Source: Pseudomonadota bacterium
GTDB lineage: Bacteria; Desulfobacterota; Desulfobulbia; Desulfobulbales; Desulfocapsaceae
Direction: 5' to 3'
Length of the DNA stretch: 52,663 nucleotides
NCBI GenBank assembly: GCA_018821785.1
Contig: JAHJLI010000102.1
Span: 1 to 52,663 of the forward strand
The notes under the pieces: generated by a model
Databases searched by the model: none
Told to the model about the DNA's origin: nothing
The model's input: the letters and a program-made list of their open reading frames with translations, nothing else
Made by a program: the position numbers and the translations under genes
Shown here: positions 1-8,635 of the stretch, piece after piece
Layout of the letters: each line of letters begins with the position of its first letter
How positions within the stretch are numbered: position 1 is the first letter of the stretch

Positions 1-45
1 AAAACATTCGATCCGGAAGCTAAACTCTTTTTGACTAACCTGTAA
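1..45 (+). CDS. C-terminal end of an upstream gene (partial)
   Basis: The first bases read open in frame 1 for 14 codons and end in TAA at 43-45. The tail reads K-T-F-D-P-E-A-K-L-F-L-T-N-L, which is coding-like. It is too short to identify. It may simply be a chance open frame at the window edge. Confidence 0.25.
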   Translation, partial: KTFDPEAKLFLTNL

Positions 46-146
46 TATAAGTTGGTTAAAGGGGAGAAAAAAATTATATTACCAGGATAATGAGTGCCAA
101 AGAGGACTTTGAGCTCCTCGCAATTGAAGCTTTATAGGATTATCAG

Positions 147-2498
147 ATGAATACTGAGTCGGGACCACAAAAAGATGTCCTTGAAAATATCAGAAAAGGC
201 ATATCTCTTTCGGAAGAAAAGAGAAGACAACAGCGGCTTGAATATAATTTAATCAAGCTTACGGAAGGCGATTTCCAAATTCTTAAAAGCGATGAGTTTG
301 TCCGAGTACTGGTAGACCATCTTTTAGGAAAATCTGAAGAAGATAGGGAACGTAATAGAATACTTATAATAAGACTCGGTGAAGCAGCACATTCAGATGA
401 TGCGAATGTCAGGGAAAGGACGCTTTCAATTTTATCCTTGGTTGGCGAACATTTTTTGCAAAGTGGTGAAAAAGACGGGATACTCCTTGTCGTCAACAAT
501 TTTTACACGTGGCTGGAACATGAAAAAGAGGTGTTGCCCGGCTTTGTAACCGTCATCAAAAGGATGGAGGTGCTCACCTTATGGCTCCTTGAAAAATCTT
601 TATGGAAAGAAGGGGAGAAGGTCGTTGCCCTTTTTCACCGCATTCAGGGTGGAAACAATGATAAAGCCACGGCTTTTCGTAGTGTTGTCTCTCAATCTCT
701 CAAAAATTTCGCGACCAAGGCCACCCTTGAGCATTTGACTGATGGATACCTTCTGGAAGATAGCAATCAACAACTTTTCCGAAATCTTTTGCTTTTCTTT
801 GAAACCAGAGCCTCGATGTATCTACTGAACAGGGTTACTCAGAGTTTGAACAGAAACGAACGACTTGCTCTAATCCAGCTGATACCGGCATTTGGTTCGC
901 TCGTCCTGCCAATCCTTGAGGAGTGTTTGAAAAACAACCCACCATGGGCGGTAGTTCGAAATGTTCTTTGTATGCTGTCTGATATTGGTGAGGATTCCTG
1001 TTATACTTTTATAGAGCAGTATTTTTGTCATGAAGACAAGCGAGTACAATACGAAATGATCTGTTGTATTGATAAAATCGGCGGATCTCAATTAATACAC
1101 CGATTACTGCAAGGGCTCAAAATTGTAAATGACGACTTGAAAGTATTCATTATTCAAATACTGGTTGAGAATGCGACAAGAGATGAAACCGTATTAAGGG
1201 CATTGTCTGAACTTATCGAAAATATAAACAGTTTAAAATCTCGTTCGAGAAATCGGCTTGCAAGTGCAGCTATTGCTGCTTTGAAGTCCTTCCCCTGCAT
1301 TAAAAGTGTGGAAATCCTGCGAAACCTGAAGTTTGAATATGGTAAGCTGCAAGGAAGTGAGCAAATGCAGCTTCAAATAGAAGAGGCCTTAAAAACTTTA
1401 AATCCTCAAATCAGACATCATCAACAACGTTTTCAAGAGTTGCCAGAGACAATTTCTTTTGACAGCGATCCGCAACAAACTCAAAAAGCACTTCATGCAT
1501 TAGCGAGTATTGAAGAGAAGCTTCGTAAGCTAGTGCAAGGAGGAGACATGAATGGTGTTGGCCGATTATTGAACGAACAGGCTCTTTCGGCAGCGCGGAT
1601 TAAGGATTTCTTTTTGGCAGAGAAATTGCGGGACAGACTGTTGGAAATCAATCCCATGGCTCTTGCTGAGGCTGTTGCTCTTGGGGAATTAATCGAGGAG
1701 GAACGGGCCACATCACACACCGGCCACCCTATTGGTATCTGGAGTGAACTCTATGAGGAGTTGACCACTGAAGAGTTTAATGCACTGTATTCTGCACTTG
1801 TTCAGGAAGAATACCGGAAGGGCGATATAATTGTGCGGGCCGGGGAAACCGATGACGTTCTTTATTTTTTGAATTCAGGCTACATGAGTCTGAACTGTTT
1901 GATCGGCGGTAATGATAATTTTCTTAAGCGTATGGGACCTGGCAGCATTTTAGGTGGAGATCAGTTCTTTTCAGCTTCGGTCTGGACAGTTACCCTAAGA
2001 GCTCTCTCGGATGTTCATCTTCATGTTCTTGATCATGCTGTGTTTGTCAAGATTAGTGAAGACTTTTCAGGGGTTGAGGAAAACTTAAGGCAATATTGTT
2101 CCAAATATATGGGGGTGCCGGACCTTCTGAAAATGTCTGGTGATGATCGGCGGGAATATCCGCGTTTTCCTGTGCCCCTTTTCACCCAAAATGTGCTTTT
2201 TGACCCCTACGGCAACAAAGGAAAAAGGAGTTTTAAAGGTGAATTGTTAGATATTTCCAAAAATGGTTTGGCGTTTATTATTAAAATATCTAGCAAAAAC
2301 AATGCTAAATTGTTGCTTGGAAGGCAGATAGTTTCGGAAATTCAGATTGCTGAAGGGGGATTCCTGGCAGAATGTTATGGAGTAATCGTTGGTGTTAGAT
2401 CTTACAATTTAGTCGAAAAAGATTTTACTATTCATGTAAAGCTCTCTCGAAAAATAGAAGACGGAGCCTTCTCGCGAATTCTCGCACTTCGTCGATAA
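147..2498 (+). CDS. HEAT-repeat protein with cNMP-binding and PilZ domains
   Basis: This 783-residue cytoplasmic protein appears to be a sensor or scaffold that reads two second messengers. Residues about 1-450 are leucine-rich paired helices of HEAT/armadillo type. About 475-515 is a TPR-like helical hairpin. About 533-657 is a cyclic-nucleotide-binding fold of the CAP/EAL-regulator type, with the pattern K-G-D-I-I-V-R-A-G-E and a glycine turn near L-G-G-D. About 668-783 is a PilZ domain with the RxxxR-type arginines in R-R-E-Y-P-R and the D-I-S-K-N-G motif that normally bind cyclic di-GMP. No membrane segment or catalytic domain is visible, so output is probably by protein contact. The ATG lies shortly after a weakly purine-rich stretch. 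The dus gene follows 31 bases later and may be cotranscribed. Ligand and partner are inference. Confidence 0.8.
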   Translation: MNTESGPQKDVLENIRKGISLSEEKRRQQRLEYNLIKLTEGDFQILKSDEFVRVLVDHLLGKSEEDRERNRILIIRLGEAAHSDDANVRERTLSILSLVGEHFLQSGEKDGILLVVNNFYTWLEHEKEVLPGFVTVIKRMEVLTLWLLEKSLWKEGEKVVALFHRIQGGNNDKATAFRSVVSQSLKNFATKATLEHLTDGYLLEDSNQQLFRNLLLFFETRASMYLLNRVTQSLNRNERLALIQLIPAFGSLVLPILEECLKNNPPWAVVRNVLCMLSDIGEDSCYTFIEQYFCHEDKRVQYEMICCIDKIGGSQLIHRLLQGLKIVNDDLKVFIIQILVENATRDETVLRALSELIENINSLKSRSRNRLASAAIAALKSFPCIKSVEILRNLKFEYGKLQGSEQMQLQIEEALKTLNPQIRHHQQRFQELPETISFDSDPQQTQKALHALASIEEKLRKLVQGGDMNGVGRLLNEQALSAARIKDFFLAEKLRDRLLEINPMALAEAVALGELIEEERATSHTGHPIGIWSELYEELTTEEFNALYSALVQEEYRKGDIIVRAGETDDVLYFLNSGYMSLNCLIGGNDNFLKRMGPGSILGGDQFFSASVWTVTLRALSDVHLHVLDHAVFVKISEDFSGVEENLRQYCSKYMGVPDLLKMSGDDRREYPRFPVPLFTQNVLFDPYGNKGKRSFKGELLDISKNGLAFIIKISSKNNAKLLLGRQIVSEIQIAEGGFLAECYGVIVGVRSYNLVEKDFTIHVKLSRKIEDGAFSRILALRR

Positions 2499-2529
2499 TG
2501 ATTGAATAATTTGCAGACAGGATTGGACC

Positions 2530-3519
2530 GTGGCTGAAAGGGTGTTCAAGAACAAACTACTCGTACGAAGCTTGCAAATCTACCCTCCTATTGCTTTAGC
2601 GCCTATGGTTGGGCTGTCACATTCCGCTTTGAGAACGCTTGTGCAGGAAGAGGGTGGTGTCGGATTGCTTTTCACTGAAATGCTGGCGGCTCGGCGGTTG
2701 CCTCATGATAATCAATATTGTTCTCCTTTGTTGATTAGAAGTGCAGATGAATATCCGCTTTTTTACCAACTGGTGACCGCAGATACAGAAGCCATAGGTC
2801 CAGCAACTGAAAAACTCCATGAATTCAGAGCACAAGGTATCGACCTTAATCTTGGCTGCCCTGCACCCCTTCAGAGAAAACAGGGCGCAGGAATATCTCT
2901 TGTCGAGAACAAGGGGTTGATGTGCAAAGTTCTTCGCAGGTTGCGTGCATGCACAGACCTTCCGGTAAGCGTAAAGATTCGACTGGGTGACAATCTGGAT
3001 ACTGTAAAGCTGAGAGAATTGTGCCGCTTGCTGGAGAATGAAGGTGTTGATATTATAACCATTCATGCCAGATTGAACGGCGAAAAGTTTTGTCGTAAGC
3101 CTAGATGGGCAGCTATTGGAAAGATTCGTGAGGCTGTCTCAGTATTGATATTTGTTAATGGGGGCATTTTTAGTATTGATGATGCAAGGACAAGCCTTGA
3201 ACAATCCGGGGCGGATGGGATCATGATAGGACGGGGAGCAGTGGAAAAACCCTGGTTGTGTGCCGATATTGCCAGGGATATTTATGGACTGTCAAAAAGC
3301 TGTCAAAAAAAGACCGATTCCGAAATTTATTTTAAATTTGTTAACCTATTGGAGCAAAGATTTACCCCGGAGAGAAGGTTGGGACGGTTGAAGCAATTTA
3401 CCACCTATTTTGCCGCCCCTTTTGTTTTTGGGCATCATTTTGCTGCCTCAATTCAGTCTAGCAGCACAATCGATCAGGCTAAACAAAGGGCGGCAGATTT
3501 TTTTGCCCGAAGTGTTTAG
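2530..3519 (+). CDS. dus: tRNA-dihydrouridine synthase
   Basis: This is an FMN- and NADPH-dependent enzyme that reduces uridines to dihydrouridine in tRNA D- or variable loops. The 329-residue length fits the family. The N-terminal TIM barrel shows A-P-M-V-G-L-S, the N-L-G-C-P motif with the proposed catalytic Cys110, V-S-V-K-I-R-L-G, the I-T-I-H-A-R motif, and the FMN-phosphate loop V-N-G-G-I followed by G-A-D-G-I-M-I-G-R-G. A C-terminal helical tRNA-binding domain follows. The start is GTG, with no better ATG nearby. The motifs do not separate DusA, DusB and DusC with certainty; the short G-I-M-I-G-R-G region is DusB/DusC-like. Confidence 0.93.
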   Translation: MAERVFKNKLLVRSLQIYPPIALAPMVGLSHSALRTLVQEEGGVGLLFTEMLAARRLPHDNQYCSPLLIRSADEYPLFYQLVTADTEAIGPATEKLHEFRAQGIDLNLGCPAPLQRKQGAGISLVENKGLMCKVLRRLRACTDLPVSVKIRLGDNLDTVKLRELCRLLENEGVDIITIHARLNGEKFCRKPRWAAIGKIREAVSVLIFVNGGIFSIDDARTSLEQSGADGIMIGRGAVEKPWLCADIARDIYGLSKSCQKKTDSEIYFKFVNLLEQRFTPERRLGRLKQFTTYFAAPFVFGHHFAASIQSSSTIDQAKQRAADFFARSV

Positions 3520-3649
3520 GAGTCGTTAGGAAATAGCTAGCCAATTTATAACCATTTCTTTACAGCTCCTTATGCCGTTCCAAGCATTTCTTCGGCCATG
3601 TTGTTTTTCACAACGGCTTAATCTACCAATACATGGAGGTACCATCACT

Positions 3650-3961
3650 ATGATAGATCTTTTAAAAAAGGCAGTTTTGACTGGTATGGGCGTCGCATCG
3701 CTTACCAAAGAAAAAATTGATGAATTTTCCCAGGAACTGATAGACAAAGGAAAGCTTTCTGAGCAAGAGGGTGAAAAATTCATGCTGGAGATGCGAAAGC
3801 GGGCAGAAGAATCCAAAGAGGCACTTAGAAATCAAACAGATAAGGTTGTTGAGGCAACTTTAAACAGGATGCAACTTGTAAGGGTTTCAGACTTGGAGAA
3901 GCTGCAGTCTGAGATCGCGGGCCTGCGAAAGGAGATAGAGGCTCTGCGCAACAAAGAATAG
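3650..3961 (+). CDS. Phasin-like small coiled-coil protein
   Basis: This is a 103-residue, highly charged helical protein. It starts with M-I-D-L-L-K-K-A-V-L-T-G-M-G, then K-E-K-I-D-E-F-S-Q-E-L-I-D-K-G, and ends in a heptad-like coiled coil. That layout is shared by small proteins annotated as phasin or polyhydroxyalkanoate-granule associated in many proteobacteria. The ATG at 3650 is chosen because GGAGGT lies 8-9 bases upstream. An in-frame ATG at 3572 would add 26 residues of unlike composition. It is convergent with murJ. A granule role is inference, since no PHA synthase is present here. Confidence 0.7.
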   Translation: MIDLLKKAVLTGMGVASLTKEKIDEFSQELIDKGKLSEQEGEKFMLEMRKRAEESKEALRNQTDKVVEATLNRMQLVRVSDLEKLQSEIAGLRKEIEALRNKE

Positions 3962-3991
3962 TGTCAAACTAGAATTTTGGGTTTGTTTTGA

Positions 3992-5584
3992 CTATTTCCT
4001 CTTGAACCTGGATTTTAGTTTTTTTGTAAGAATGTTCAATTCGGCCAGACGAAGCCTGTCGAGTATGACTGTATAAAGGGCTGCTGAACAAAATATAATG
4101 AGAAAGAGTGCCGCTGTCTGTTGAACAATGGTCCCAGTTAACCAACCTGCCAATAAAGATCGGGTCAGGAGTAACAGGCCTGAGAGGGCGAGGGTAGCGA
4201 CACCGATCTTCAAACATCCTTTTGCTAGATAACTGATTGAGTATCCCTGAAGATTTCTATAGAGTACAATCATAAGAAATACGAAATTAATAAGCATGGT
4301 ACACGAAGTGGAGAGGGCAATGGCTCTGTGTTGATAGGTGGCAATGGTGAGTTTGATAATAACGATGTTAATGATGATTGCTAGAAAACTTGCGATAACT
4401 GGGTATTTAGTTTTGTCTAGGGCATAAAAAGCCGGAACAAGTATTTTGTTTGCTGAATAGGCAAAGAGGCCAATGGCGTAAAGGCAGAGGGTGTCTGCTG
4501 TTGCCAGGGTGTCAAGGGCGGTGAAGGCGCCGTGCTGGTAAATCAGGCGGATGATTGGTTGAGATAAAATGATGAGTCCAGCTGTTGCCGGTACAGTCAG
4601 GGCAAAGACCATGGTCAGGGATGAAACCATTGTGTCTTTCATAGCCCCGATGTCTTTATCGGCGGCCTGTTTTGCCAAAACAGGTAACATAGCAATTGAC
4701 AGAGCGACCCCGAATACACCGATTGGCAATTGTACAAGTCGGAAAGCGTAATATAGCCAGGAAACGGAACCTTCTGCACAGGAGGCGGCAAAATTTGTAT
4801 TGATAAAAAGATTGATCTGGGTGGCCGAAAGACCAACGGTTGCCGGAATCATCAAGGTGAGGATTCGACGTAGTCCAGGGTCGGTAATTCGTAACAATGG
4901 TGTGTAGCGAAAGCCGGTTTTATAGAGGGCAGGGAGCTGAACACCAAGTTGTAGAAAGCCACCGATCAGGGTACCTATGGCCATGCCGACTATCGCAGGC
5001 TGGCCATAGCGGGGGAGGATGAAAGCGAGAGTTGTGCCGCCGATCAAAGAACCGAGATTGAAAAAACTGGAGGCAATTGCCGGGATAAAAAAACGTCCTT
5101 TGGTGTTTAAAACTCCCATAACCACTGCGGAGAGAGAAATAAAGATAAGAAAGGGCAACATTATTTGGGTAAGCTTTACGGTTAGCTCGGTTTTTCCGGC
5201 AATGAGAGAAAAATCAGGAGCTAGAAGGGAAACTATTTCTCCTGCGAAGAAAAACAACAACAAGGTAATTATACATAGAAAAATAGAAATAAAATTCAGT
5301 ACATTTGCCGCGAGTTTCCAGGTTTCTTCTTGAGTGCGTTGTTTGTCATAAGCAGAAAAAACGGTGACAAAGGCTGCGGAAAGTGCACCTTCAGCAAAGA
5401 GATCGCGCAATAAGTTAGGGATTCTGAACGCCACTACAAAAGCATCATAGATAAAGCCCGCTCCAAATAGTCCAGCAAATACCTGTTCTCTTACCAGGCC
5501 AAGCACACGACTGCACATAACAGCTATTCCGACGGAGGCGGCAGATTTTGCAATGGTTCCGTTGTTTTTTGTATGCTCTGTCAA
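3992..5584 (-). CDS. murJ: Lipid II flippase MurJ (MviN family)
   Basis: An integral membrane flippase of the MOP superfamily that moves lipid II across the inner membrane for peptidoglycan synthesis. The sequence shows the MurJ opening S-x-x-V-x-x-S-R-V-L-G-L-V-R-E, then F-R-I-P-N-L-L-R-D-L-F-A-E-G-A-L-S-A-A-F-V, and about 14 hydrophobic segments. The open frame extends upstream to a TTG at 5782, adding 66 charged residues not usual in the family. The TTG at 5584 gives 530 residues, close to the usual size, and has AGGA about 10 bases upstream, so it is preferred. The start remains uncertain. It is transcribed divergently from the EF-G-like gene and convergent with the phasin-like gene. Confidence 0.93.
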   Translation of the reverse strand: MTEHTKNNGTIAKSAASVGIAVMCSRVLGLVREQVFAGLFGAGFIYDAFVVAFRIPNLLRDLFAEGALSAAFVTVFSAYDKQRTQEETWKLAANVLNFISIFLCIITLLLFFFAGEIVSLLAPDFSLIAGKTELTVKLTQIMLPFLIFISLSAVVMGVLNTKGRFFIPAIASSFFNLGSLIGGTTLAFILPRYGQPAIVGMAIGTLIGGFLQLGVQLPALYKTGFRYTPLLRITDPGLRRILTLMIPATVGLSATQINLFINTNFAASCAEGSVSWLYYAFRLVQLPIGVFGVALSIAMLPVLAKQAADKDIGAMKDTMVSSLTMVFALTVPATAGLIILSQPIIRLIYQHGAFTALDTLATADTLCLYAIGLFAYSANKILVPAFYALDKTKYPVIASFLAIIINIVIIKLTIATYQHRAIALSTSCTMLINFVFLMIVLYRNLQGYSISYLAKGCLKIGVATLALSGLLLLTRSLLAGWLTGTIVQQTAALFLIIFCSAALYTVILDRLRLAELNILTKKLKSRFKRK

Positions 5585-5958
5585 TGGGTTTTTTTCCTGG
5601 ATTAATTGAAGCCAATCACCGGCGTCGGCAGAATACCCCGATCGTAAAAAATATGCCACAAAATCATCCTTTTGCTTTAAGTCAATTTTTTCCTTGGAAA
5701 TATTTCTTTTGAAAGTCCAATCTTCGGCTAATCTTTCTTGACTTTGTATTTTGAAATTGAATATATGAATATGTCGTCCCAAGCCCGACTAGGGATTCTT
5801 TGCGATACCTCTTGCGGGGTAGAAGTCCTATCATGGAAAATTCTTCGCTAAAAAAGCAAAATAATTTTTCTTATGGACTAGTGTCAAAGTGGGCGGTATT
5901 GGAGCTTTTTGGTATCTGGAGAGAGCATTGACAAATCGTCGTTTTTGAGGAGATACGA

Positions 5959-8022
5959 ATGCAGGATACAAATATAGTAAGAAATGTTGCAATCATAGGC
6001 CATGGTAATTGCGGCAAAACATCCCTTGTTGAGGCAATGCTTTATAGTGCCGGAAAAATCAGCAGACTTGGTCGGGTCGATGACGGCACTGCAGTAATGG
6101 ACTATGAAGATGAGGAAATCAGTAGAAAAATTTCAATAAACTCCAGTTTCCATAATTACACCTGGAAGAAGCACAATGTCTTTCTGATTGATACTCCTGG
6201 CGATGACAACTTTCTCAATGAAACAGTATTTGCCTCGTATGTTTGTGATAATGCCCTCTTCACCATTGGCGCTGTTCTTGGGGTCAAGGGGCAGACCATT
6301 AAATTTTCGAAGATAATAAAACAAAGAAACCTGCCCACGGTTATTGCCATCAACAAAATGGACCGGGAGCGCGCTGATTTTCTCAGTACGGTTGATCAGA
6401 TCAAAGAATCACTGCCGTTCAATGCGGTGATTTTACACTTGCCCATTGGTGCGGAGGAGAATTTTAAGGGGTATGTTGATCTTGCAAGTGGCAAGGCATA
6501 CTTGTTCGATGGCGACAAAGGGAATTTGAAATCTGTCGACGTACCTGCAGAAATGGAAGATGAAGTGGCGTTGCTCAGGGAAACTCTAATGGAATCGGTG
6601 GCAGAGACCGACGACGAACTGATTGAAAAATTTCTTGAAGAAGGAGAACTCACTTTTGAAGAAATCACCACAGGTTTGAAAAATGGTCTGGCAAAGGCGG
6701 TTATTTCTCCGATTTGTGTTTGTTCAGCGACCCAAAACAAAGGTGTTACCCCCATTCTTGACGTTATGAATATGTATATGCCTTCTCCAGCAGAGAGGGC
6801 ACCAATTCCCGCGACCAAAGATGGAAGCAGTGATGCAGTTGAAGTGCAACCAAATGAGAATGCGCCATTTTCAGCCTTGGTTTTTAAGACCATGGCCGAT
6901 CCTTATACAGGCCGGCTGACCATTTTTAGGATCTTTAGCGGTGTCTTGAAGGGCGACACTTTTTACAATGCCTCAAAGAAGATATCAGAAAGGTTCGGGC
7001 AATTGTATGTCCTTGAAGGAAAAGAACAAAAACCAATTGAATACGCTGGACCAGGTATGATTATCGGCGTTGCCAAACTCAAAGAAACGGTTACTGGGGA
7101 CACTCTCTGCGATCTTGCAAACCCAATCAATTTTGCCGCACCCGAACCTCTTAAGCCAGTTATTTCTTTTGCCGTCAGTGCAAAGAAAGGTGATGAGGAA
7201 AAGGTGTTTTCGTCGATCAGCAAGCTACTTGACGAAGATCTGACCTTGCGAATTACTCGGCAGCAGGAGACAAAACAGGTGCTTCTGTCAGGCGTCGGCA
7301 GGGTACATCTAGATGTTGTTGGAGCGAGGATAAAAAGAAAATTTGGGGTTGAGATGGAACTCAGCACCCCGAAAATCCCCTATATGGAAACCATTAAAGG
7401 CACAGCCAGGGTGCAGGGCAAGCACAAGAAACAGAGCGGTGGCCGCGGTCAATTTGGAGATTGCTGGATTGAGATATCTCCTCTTCCTGGTGGAAAATAT
7501 GAGTTTGTGGATCAGATTGTCGGTGGTGTTATTCCTCAGAATTATCGACCGGCAGTTGACAAAGGAATTCAAGAAGCTATGGAGAAGGGGGTGCTTGCCG
7601 GGTATCCGGTTATTGACATCAAGATTGCCCTGGTAGATGGCTCTTTTCACAATGTTGACTCGTCTGAAATGGCCTTTAAGATTGCCGGATCGCTTGCCTT
7701 TAAGAAAGGTGCACAGGAGGCTGGCTTGATTCTGTTGGAACCTTATGTTACCATGGAAATACGTGTCGGAAAAGACAATGTCGGCGATGTCATGGGTGAT
7801 CTCAACTCCCGGCGAGGAAAAGTTATGGGTATGGACTCCAGTGATGGAATGGAGATAATCAACGCCCAGGTCCCCCAAGCTGAAGTTCAATTATATGCAA
7901 CCGATCTGACATCGATGACTGGTGGTCTTGGCAGTTTCAGTCTCGCGTTCTCGCACTATGAAGAAGTGCCAGGGCAGATCGCTGAAAAAATAATTGCTGA
8001 AGCAATCGCCCAGAATAATTAG
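5959..8022 (+). CDS. Elongation factor G-like GTPase (EF-G paralogue)
   Basis: This is a 687-residue translational GTPase with the five-domain EF-G plan: P-loop G-H-G-N-C-G-K-T at 14-21, D-T-P-G-D near 78, N-K-M-D near 132, then domains II to V ending in G-S-F-S-L-A-F-S-H-Y-E-E-V-P. In canonical EF-G the second nucleotide motif is R-G-I-T-I; here the equivalent stretch reads S-R-K-I-S-I, and the P-loop has Asn-Cys instead of Asp-Ala. This places it in the EF-G-like group (often called FusA2/EF-G2) rather than main EF-G, and it is not in a str operon with ribosomal protein genes. GAGGAG lies 8 bases before the ATG. mogA follows 16 bases downstream. Its role, whether auxiliary translocation or recycling, is not visible. 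Confidence 0.88.
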   Translation: MQDTNIVRNVAIIGHGNCGKTSLVEAMLYSAGKISRLGRVDDGTAVMDYEDEEISRKISINSSFHNYTWKKHNVFLIDTPGDDNFLNETVFASYVCDNALFTIGAVLGVKGQTIKFSKIIKQRNLPTVIAINKMDRERADFLSTVDQIKESLPFNAVILHLPIGAEENFKGYVDLASGKAYLFDGDKGNLKSVDVPAEMEDEVALLRETLMESVAETDDELIEKFLEEGELTFEEITTGLKNGLAKAVISPICVCSATQNKGVTPILDVMNMYMPSPAERAPIPATKDGSSDAVEVQPNENAPFSALVFKTMADPYTGRLTIFRIFSGVLKGDTFYNASKKISERFGQLYVLEGKEQKPIEYAGPGMIIGVAKLKETVTGDTLCDLANPINFAAPEPLKPVISFAVSAKKGDEEKVFSSISKLLDEDLTLRITRQQETKQVLLSGVGRVHLDVVGARIKRKFGVEMELSTPKIPYMETIKGTARVQGKHKKQSGGRGQFGDCWIEISPLPGGKYEFVDQIVGGVIPQNYRPAVDKGIQEAMEKGVLAGYPVIDIKIALVDGSFHNVDSSEMAFKIAGSLAFKKGAQEAGLILLEPYVTMEIRVGKDNVGDVMGDLNSRRGKVMGMDSSDGMEIINAQVPQAEVQLYATDLTSMTGGLGSFSLAFSHYEEVPGQIAEKIIAEAIAQNN

Positions 8023-8038
8023 TTGAAATAGAATTCCC

Positions 8039-8560
8039 ATGATTCTTGATATAAAAAATATCTACACCTTTGCCGTGTTGACGATGAGTGACAAAGGGGC
8101 ACGGGGCGAGAGGGAGGATACCAGCGGGGCATATTTGCAAGAGCGACTTGAGGCGGAAGGATATGTGCTGCAATCGTATGAGGTGATCCCAGATCAGAAA
8201 CAGGTGATCATCGACCATTTGAAGGCGCTTGTTGATGGCATGCAGGTGCCTCTCATTGTCACCACAGGTGGTACTGGAGTGTCTCCGTCAGATGTTACAC
8301 CGGAGGCTATGAGCGAGGTCCTTGAACAAGAGATTCCGGGAATGGCTGAGGCCATGCGCAGTGCAAGTCTCCTGAAAACTCCGAGGGCAATGTTATCCCG
8401 TGGTAAGGTCGGAATACGGAAGGGTAGTCTCATCATCAACCTTCCCGGGAGCCTCAAAGCTGTTAAAGAAAACCTTGATATCGTGCTGCCTGTTCTTTTA
8501 CACGCCCTGGAAAAAATCAGGGGTGGCACCAGCGATTGCGGAGCAACAACAGAGTGTTAA
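8039..8560 (+). CDS. mogA: Molybdopterin adenylyltransferase (MogA/MoaB family)
   Basis: A cytoplasmic enzyme of molybdenum cofactor synthesis that adenylates molybdopterin before metal insertion. The 173-residue protein carries L-T-M-S-D-K-G near the N terminus, T-T-G-G-T-G-V-S-P-S-D-V-T-P-E-A and the C-terminal N-L-P-G-S motif that contacts the pterin. It lies 16 bases after the EF-G-like gene, probably cotranscribed. It ends directly at a perfect hairpin terminator. MoaB and MogA have the same fold; MogA is preferred for the E-R-E-D-T-S-G pattern. Molybdoenzymes are common in anaerobic sulfur-metabolising bacteria. Confidence 0.9.
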   Translation: MILDIKNIYTFAVLTMSDKGARGEREDTSGAYLQERLEAEGYVLQSYEVIPDQKQVIIDHLKALVDGMQVPLIVTTGGTGVSPSDVTPEAMSEVLEQEIPGMAEAMRSASLLKTPRAMLSRGKVGIRKGSLIINLPGSLKAVKENLDIVLPVLLHALEKIRGGTSDCGATTEC

Positions 8561-8598
8561 AATGGGTCATGGTAGTGCTCGTTACCATGACCCATTTT
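8559..8598. terminator. Perfect hairpin terminator between mogA and purM
   Basis: A 16-base arm at 8559-8574 is exactly complementary to 8583-8598 with an 8-base loop. The arms begin with AAAA and end with TTTT, so the structure is flanked by A and T tracts and can serve both converging genes. The mogA stop codon overlaps the left arm. Confidence 0.9.
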
Positions 8599-8635
8599 AT
8601 TTTCAGATGAGTGTGAAAAGAACGTTTTTTCCGCT

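Noticed and set aside
90..137. A 15-codon frame before the HEAT/cNMP/PilZ gene, with an AGGA-like site.
   Set aside because: It is too short to support; it shows no run of repeated codons as in attenuator leaders.
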